Source of the DNA: a virus
Length of the DNA: 25,540 nucleotides
Strand: one strand, 5' to 3'
IMG/VR virus record: IMGVR_UViG_3300046462_000422
Span: 1-25,540 of that record
Below the pieces are notes generated by a model. It made no database searches. It was not told the origin of the DNA and was given only the letters and a program-made list of their open reading frames with translations. This document shows positions 22,781 through 25,540 of this stretch, piece after piece. The stretch's first letter is position 1. The number at the start of each line of letters is the position of its first letter. The position numbers and the translations under genes are program-made.

Positions 22781-24499
22781 TTAGGCGACGATGATGTCGT
22801 TGATCCAATCATCGCTTTGGTCTGGTTCAAGCAGCATGGCGCGGCCGATCGCCATGATGAGCGCGACTGCACCGTCAATCTTGTTGTCAGCACCCTGTTT
22901 AATGGGGCGCACGATGTCGTCATTGCCCGCAGCGTGCTTGCCGATTACGTTGCCGACGCACCAGGTCATGATCGGATTGCCATCGTGATGAAACCGGCCG
23001 GATATGATGGCCGCTTCCAATTCCTTCATCGGATCGCTCATGTTTGTGTAGTTCTGTACTACCGTAATCGGCGATAGTCCCTCGTCATCCAGCTGGTGTG
23101 CTAAATTAGTGGCGCCATGAGGATCCATTGGGCACTGCAAGACCGGTGTTGTTTTGTTGGTGTTGACCGCATCGACCAAGATTTCCCGATAGTCGATTTC
23201 AGCACCGTAAGTCGGGGTCAGATGCTTCGACACCACCCACGCCTGAAAGCGCTCTGCCGTTCGCCGATTTTCGGTGTTACTGATCGTGTCTTCCGGAACA
23301 TAAAAACGCGGCGCCACCGAATAGTAGTGTCGTCGGCCATCAATGTCCCTGTAAAACAACCGAGGCACGCTGTTCAAATCCAGCTTCCGTGCAAGATCGA
23401 ATCCCAGGATGCACGGCTGCCCTTCGAATTGTTCCAAGGTGAGCGTCGGATCGGCCGCGTTGCGCCACATTTCCATGTTGAAGTAACCGGCCTTGACCGA
23501 CGTCCAGACGTTCAGATGTTTCGTTTTGAACGTATTCGTAAAATGCGCGCTGCGAATCGCCTTCTGCTGCAGGCTTTCCAAATATTCCTGAAAAACCGAA
23601 ATCCCCATATTCGGATTGGCCTTCACCAGTACCCTGGGGTCCGTCCAGTCGTCGCCCTCGTCAATCGTGAAAATCCAACCAAACAGCTCATCGTCAGGGA
23701 CGGTTCCTTCAAGCATCTCGATTACCTGCTGGCGCTTGTGATAGCACGGCCCTTCAATATTGGCGCCGGCGGTGGTGATGATCAATACCAGTGGCTGCCT
23801 GCGCGCACCCATCCCAGTCAGCATTGTCTCGTACAGCGCAGCAGAGTCATGCTCGTGATATTCGTCGATGATTGCGCATGAGGGTGACGCACCATCACCT
23901 GGATTCCCGATCAGAGGCTCAAAGCGACTGCCGTCGGCTGGCAAATTCATGTTCGACGCATTGACTTCGACGCCGGCTGCCTCTACCAGCATAGGCGTAC
24001 GCTTCACCATCAACCGTGCCGGCCGGAACACTTCCCATGCCTGTTTCTCGGTGGTGGCACCGGAATACACTTCTGCACCAAATTCATCGTCCAAAACGAA
24101 CATGGACAAACCAACACCGGCAGCGATTACGGATTTACCGTTTTTCCGACAAACCTCCCAATAACTTTCGCGGAACCGACGCAATCCCGATTTCTTGTGC
24201 TTCCACCCGAAGGTGCACGCCAGGCCAAATTTTTGCCATGGTTCAAGCGTCACCAGCTGCCGCTTGAAGCCCCATTCGCCCTTGGTGTGTGGCAACAATT
24301 CAACAAATTTCAGCTTTTTTTCTGCTGCGGCAGGATCAAACTTGTACTTGTAGCTGGCTTTACGGCTGGCCGCCAAATCATCCAAATGTCGCTGGCACGC
24401 CAATCGCACATAACGACAGGCAGGAATTCGGCCCTTGACGACATCCTGCGCATACTTATTCGCCTGATCGACACGGGGATGCGCTACTGTCTTAACCAT
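22781..24499 (-). CDS. terL: Terminase large subunit, 572 aa
   Basis: The motor and nuclease that packages DNA. The ATPase domain (about residues 80-330) has a variant Walker A, C-R-K-N-G-K-S at 117-123, and Walker B C-A-I-I-D-E (D212, E213). The C-terminal RNase H-like nuclease domain has probable metal ligands D368 (L-G-F-D-L-A), D459 (P-M-D-P-H-G) and D542 (K-I-D-G-A-V-A). It belongs to the HK97/phiC31-like terminase_1 family, which produces cohesive ends in several members. Its start overlaps the small subunit by 8 bases. Confidence 0.95.
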   Translation of the reverse strand: MVKTVAHPRVDQANKYAQDVVKGRIPACRYVRLACQRHLDDLAASRKASYKYKFDPAAAEKKLKFVELLPHTKGEWGFKRQLVTLEPWQKFGLACTFGWKHKKSGLRRFRESYWEVCRKNGKSVIAAGVGLSMFVLDDEFGAEVYSGATTEKQAWEVFRPARLMVKRTPMLVEAAGVEVNASNMNLPADGSRFEPLIGNPGDGASPSCAIIDEYHEHDSAALYETMLTGMGARRQPLVLIITTAGANIEGPCYHKRQQVIEMLEGTVPDDELFGWIFTIDEGDDWTDPRVLVKANPNMGISVFQEYLESLQQKAIRSAHFTNTFKTKHLNVWTSVKAGYFNMEMWRNAADPTLTLEQFEGQPCILGFDLARKLDLNSVPRLFYRDIDGRRHYYSVAPRFYVPEDTISNTENRRTAERFQAWVVSKHLTPTYGAEIDYREILVDAVNTNKTTPVLQCPMDPHGATNLAHQLDDEGLSPITVVQNYTNMSDPMKELEAAIISGRFHHDGNPIMTWCVGNVIGKHAAGNDDIVRPIKQGADNKIDGAVALIMAIGRAMLLEPDQSDDWINDIIVA

Positions 24500-24977
24500 T
24501 CATCAAATCCGAAAATTCATTCTTGGGCTTCACCTGACCGCCACCCATGACGCGCGATCTACTCGCTGGATCCAGTCCAAGCAGCGCGCCGAAACTCGCC
24601 ATTTGTTTAGCGGCCTCGTTTACAGCGGTCAAAGCGGGGTTCTTAGTTGGACCACCAGTTGCCCCAGGCACGACAATGCCATTGGTCGCAACATCGATAC
24701 TGGCCATGCGCCAATTGCCGTAGGCCATACAGAAAATCTCCACGTTATGAATATCGCTCGCTTGTATGACTTTCTGCTGGCACAGCAATGGCGCCACGCG
24801 CAACCACATGTCGCGGGCTGGGCCAACAATCCATTCCGGGGGATCGATATTAGTAACAATCCCAAAATCGGGCTCATCCTTGTTCAAAGCACGCTTTCCC
24901 GGGTTGCCGGCGGCCACTTTGCGTGCTGTTGGCTTCGGTTTGCGTCCCCGGCCCGGGACCGTTGCGATCCCTCCCAT
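24492..24977 (-). CDS. terS: Terminase small subunit, P27 family, 161 aa
   Basis: Recognises the packaging site and recruits the large subunit. The N-terminus is diagnostic for the P27 family: G-R-G-R-K-P-K-P-T followed by [13 protein letters not shown] and the helical Y-G-N-W-R-M-A segment follow, then [16 protein letters not shown] and a [10 protein letters not shown] end. The probable cos site lies directly upstream. Confidence 0.93.
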   Translation of the reverse strand: MGGIATVPGRGRKPKPTARKVAAGNPGKRALNKDEPDFGIVTNIDPPEWIVGPARDMWLRVAPLLCQQKVIQASDIHNVEIFCMAYGNWRMASIDVATNGIVVPGATGGPTKNPALTAVNEAAKQMASFGALLGLDPASRSRVMGGGQVKPKNEFSDLMNG

Positions 24978-25004
24978 CGGCCTACCTTTTCAATTTTTAA
25001 TTAC

Positions 25005-25069
25005 GCGGGTGTAAAAATCTGACGAAGCGGTCGGTCCCTAGAGGTAAAACTCTCAAACTTTTATACCCC
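25005..25069 (-). other. Probable cos/packaging region
   Basis: A non-coding block between the small Cys/His protein and the small terminase. On the minus strand it reads a G-rich run (GGGGTAGGGGGTAT), then CCTCTAGGGACCGACCGC, then a T-run and ACACCCGCG. This layout is familiar from phages with P27-type terminase and an adjacent HNH nuclease. The ten bases at 25024-25033 read CGACCGCTTC and differ at one position from the cohesive end that I recall for Burkholderia phage phi1026b/phiE125. The cut position itself cannot be seen. Confidence 0.6.
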
Positions 25070-25273
25070 CTACCCCTCTGGTTGGCCCCCAGTGCCACCA
25101 TCGACATCTTCGTGGGTCAACACCGTCACTTGCACAAACGACGGCTCAGGCGCGTCGTCACAGTGATCTTCATGATGATCGCCACCATGACAAATGGCGC
25201 AGAGACGGCCATGCCCCACAACATTCAGCGAACCGATGTTGCGCCACCAACGCGCGCGATGCCAATTATCCAT
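25070..25273 (-). CDS. Small Cys/His-rich protein of unknown function, 67 aa
   Basis: Not recognised. It starts three bases after the HNH stop (TGA GTT ATG) and so is probably translated with it. Residues 21-38 are rich in potential metal ligands (H21, C25, C28, H29, H33, H34, H37, C38), which suggests a small zinc-binding fold. An N-terminal R-A-R-W-W-R would be positively charged. The C-terminus is Gly/acidic. Its place between the HNH gene and the cos region suggests a packaging-related role, but it may also be a chance frame. Confidence 0.5.
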   Translation of the reverse strand: MDNWHRARWWRNIGSLNVVGHGRLCAICHGGDHHEDHCDDAPEPSFVQVTVLTHEDVDGGTGGQPEG

Positions 25274-25276
25274 AAC

Positions 25277-25540
25277 TCAGCGCCTGACCTTTCTCGCAAA
25301 CCCACCGTCTTCTGTCACCGTTTTCATATCGTGATGACGCTTGCAGAGTGATTGCCAGTTGCCTGAACTGTCCCAGAACAGTGCTTTTGCTTTGGCTATC
25401 AACAACTCATCTCCGCTATCTATTGCCGCTTTCAATCGATGTGGAATGATATGGTCCACAATCGCAGCCTCTTTAACGATGCCGTCACGATCACAATGAA
25501 CACAAAGCGGATGTGCATTCAAATAATGAAGCCGCGCCTT
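25277..25540 (-). CDS. HNH endonuclease, C-terminal part, gene cut by the right window edge
   Basis: The HNH nuclease next to a terminase helps cleave cos in HK97-type phages (HK97 gp74). Visible features are H-P-L-C-V-H-C, the central V-D-H-I-I-P-H-R (first HNH histidines) and N-W-Q-S-L-C-K-R-H-H-D-M-K-T. These give two C-x-x-C/H zinc pairs and the catalytic ββα-metal fold. A TTG at 25522 could be read as start, but the frame is open to the edge and the residues before it (K-A-R-L-H-Y) are conserved in such nucleases. The true start is therefore beyond the window. Confidence 0.88.
   Translation of the reverse strand, partial: KARLHYLNAHPLCVHCDRDGIVKEAAIVDHIIPHRLKAAIDSGDELLIAKAKALFWDSSGNWQSLCKRHHDMKTVTEDGGFARKVRR

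Noticed and set aside
25520-25522. TTG as the start of the HNH gene
   Set aside because: The frame stays open to the edge and the residues before TTG fit the family, so the gene continues outside the window.
1-25540. CRISPR array, rRNA or riboswitch
   Set aside because: No regularly spaced direct repeats and no recognisable structural RNA sequence were seen on either strand.

Overview
The window is the late (structural and lysis) half of a temperate tailed-phage genome that appears to be integrated in a beta-proteobacterial chromosome. Codon use, the mixed GC content and the relatives the proteins call to mind suggest Burkholderiales, perhaps Oxalobacteraceae; this is an impression, since no 16S or tRNA marker is present. 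From about 25.5 kb down to 4.8 kb every gene reads on the minus strand, so the phage map runs right to left.

Packaging and head (25540-17973): an HNH endonuclease cut by the right window edge, a small Cys/His-rich protein, a non-coding block that probably carries the cos site, P27-type small terminase, large terminase, portal, prohead protease, HK97-type major capsid protein, a small unknown protein, and three connector/neck proteins (gp6-like, head-tail adaptor, gp10-like). Tail (17917-6558): this is colinear with the contractile tail of phage Mu. It holds tail terminator, DUF2635 protein, sheath, tube, a tail assembly chaperone with a -1 frameshift extension, tape measure, DNA-circularisation N protein, hub (gp44/P), spike (gp45), gp46, baseplate J (gp47), gp48, tail fibre and fibre-assembly chaperone. 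Lysis (6492-4835): M15-type peptidoglycan peptidase, two small membrane proteins (putative holins), and overlapping Rz/Rz1 spanins. An HK97-type head joined to a Mu-type contractile tail is the architecture known from Shigella phage SfV.

Most genes touch or overlap by 1-30 bases and are probably translationally coupled. The operon is nevertheless interrupted by at least five terminator-like hairpins with U-tracts: after the portal gene (inside the protease reading frame), after capsid, after the gp10-like gene, after sheath, and after fibre assembly. This layout suggests either processive antitermination or graded transcript levels.

Left flank (1-4.8 kb): a plus-strand gene for a small secreted protein, a decayed minus-strand gene (about 3966-4275), a DUF4272 protein, and a complete IS1182-family element (1343-3032) with inverted repeats and a probable GGCC target duplication. 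Further left are two lower-GC genes of unknown role and the start of a second, divergent IS1182-family element running off the left edge. The prophage/host junction must lie left of the spanin genes, but no att repeat, integrase or tRNA is visible. The integrase, early genes and late regulator would lie beyond the right edge.
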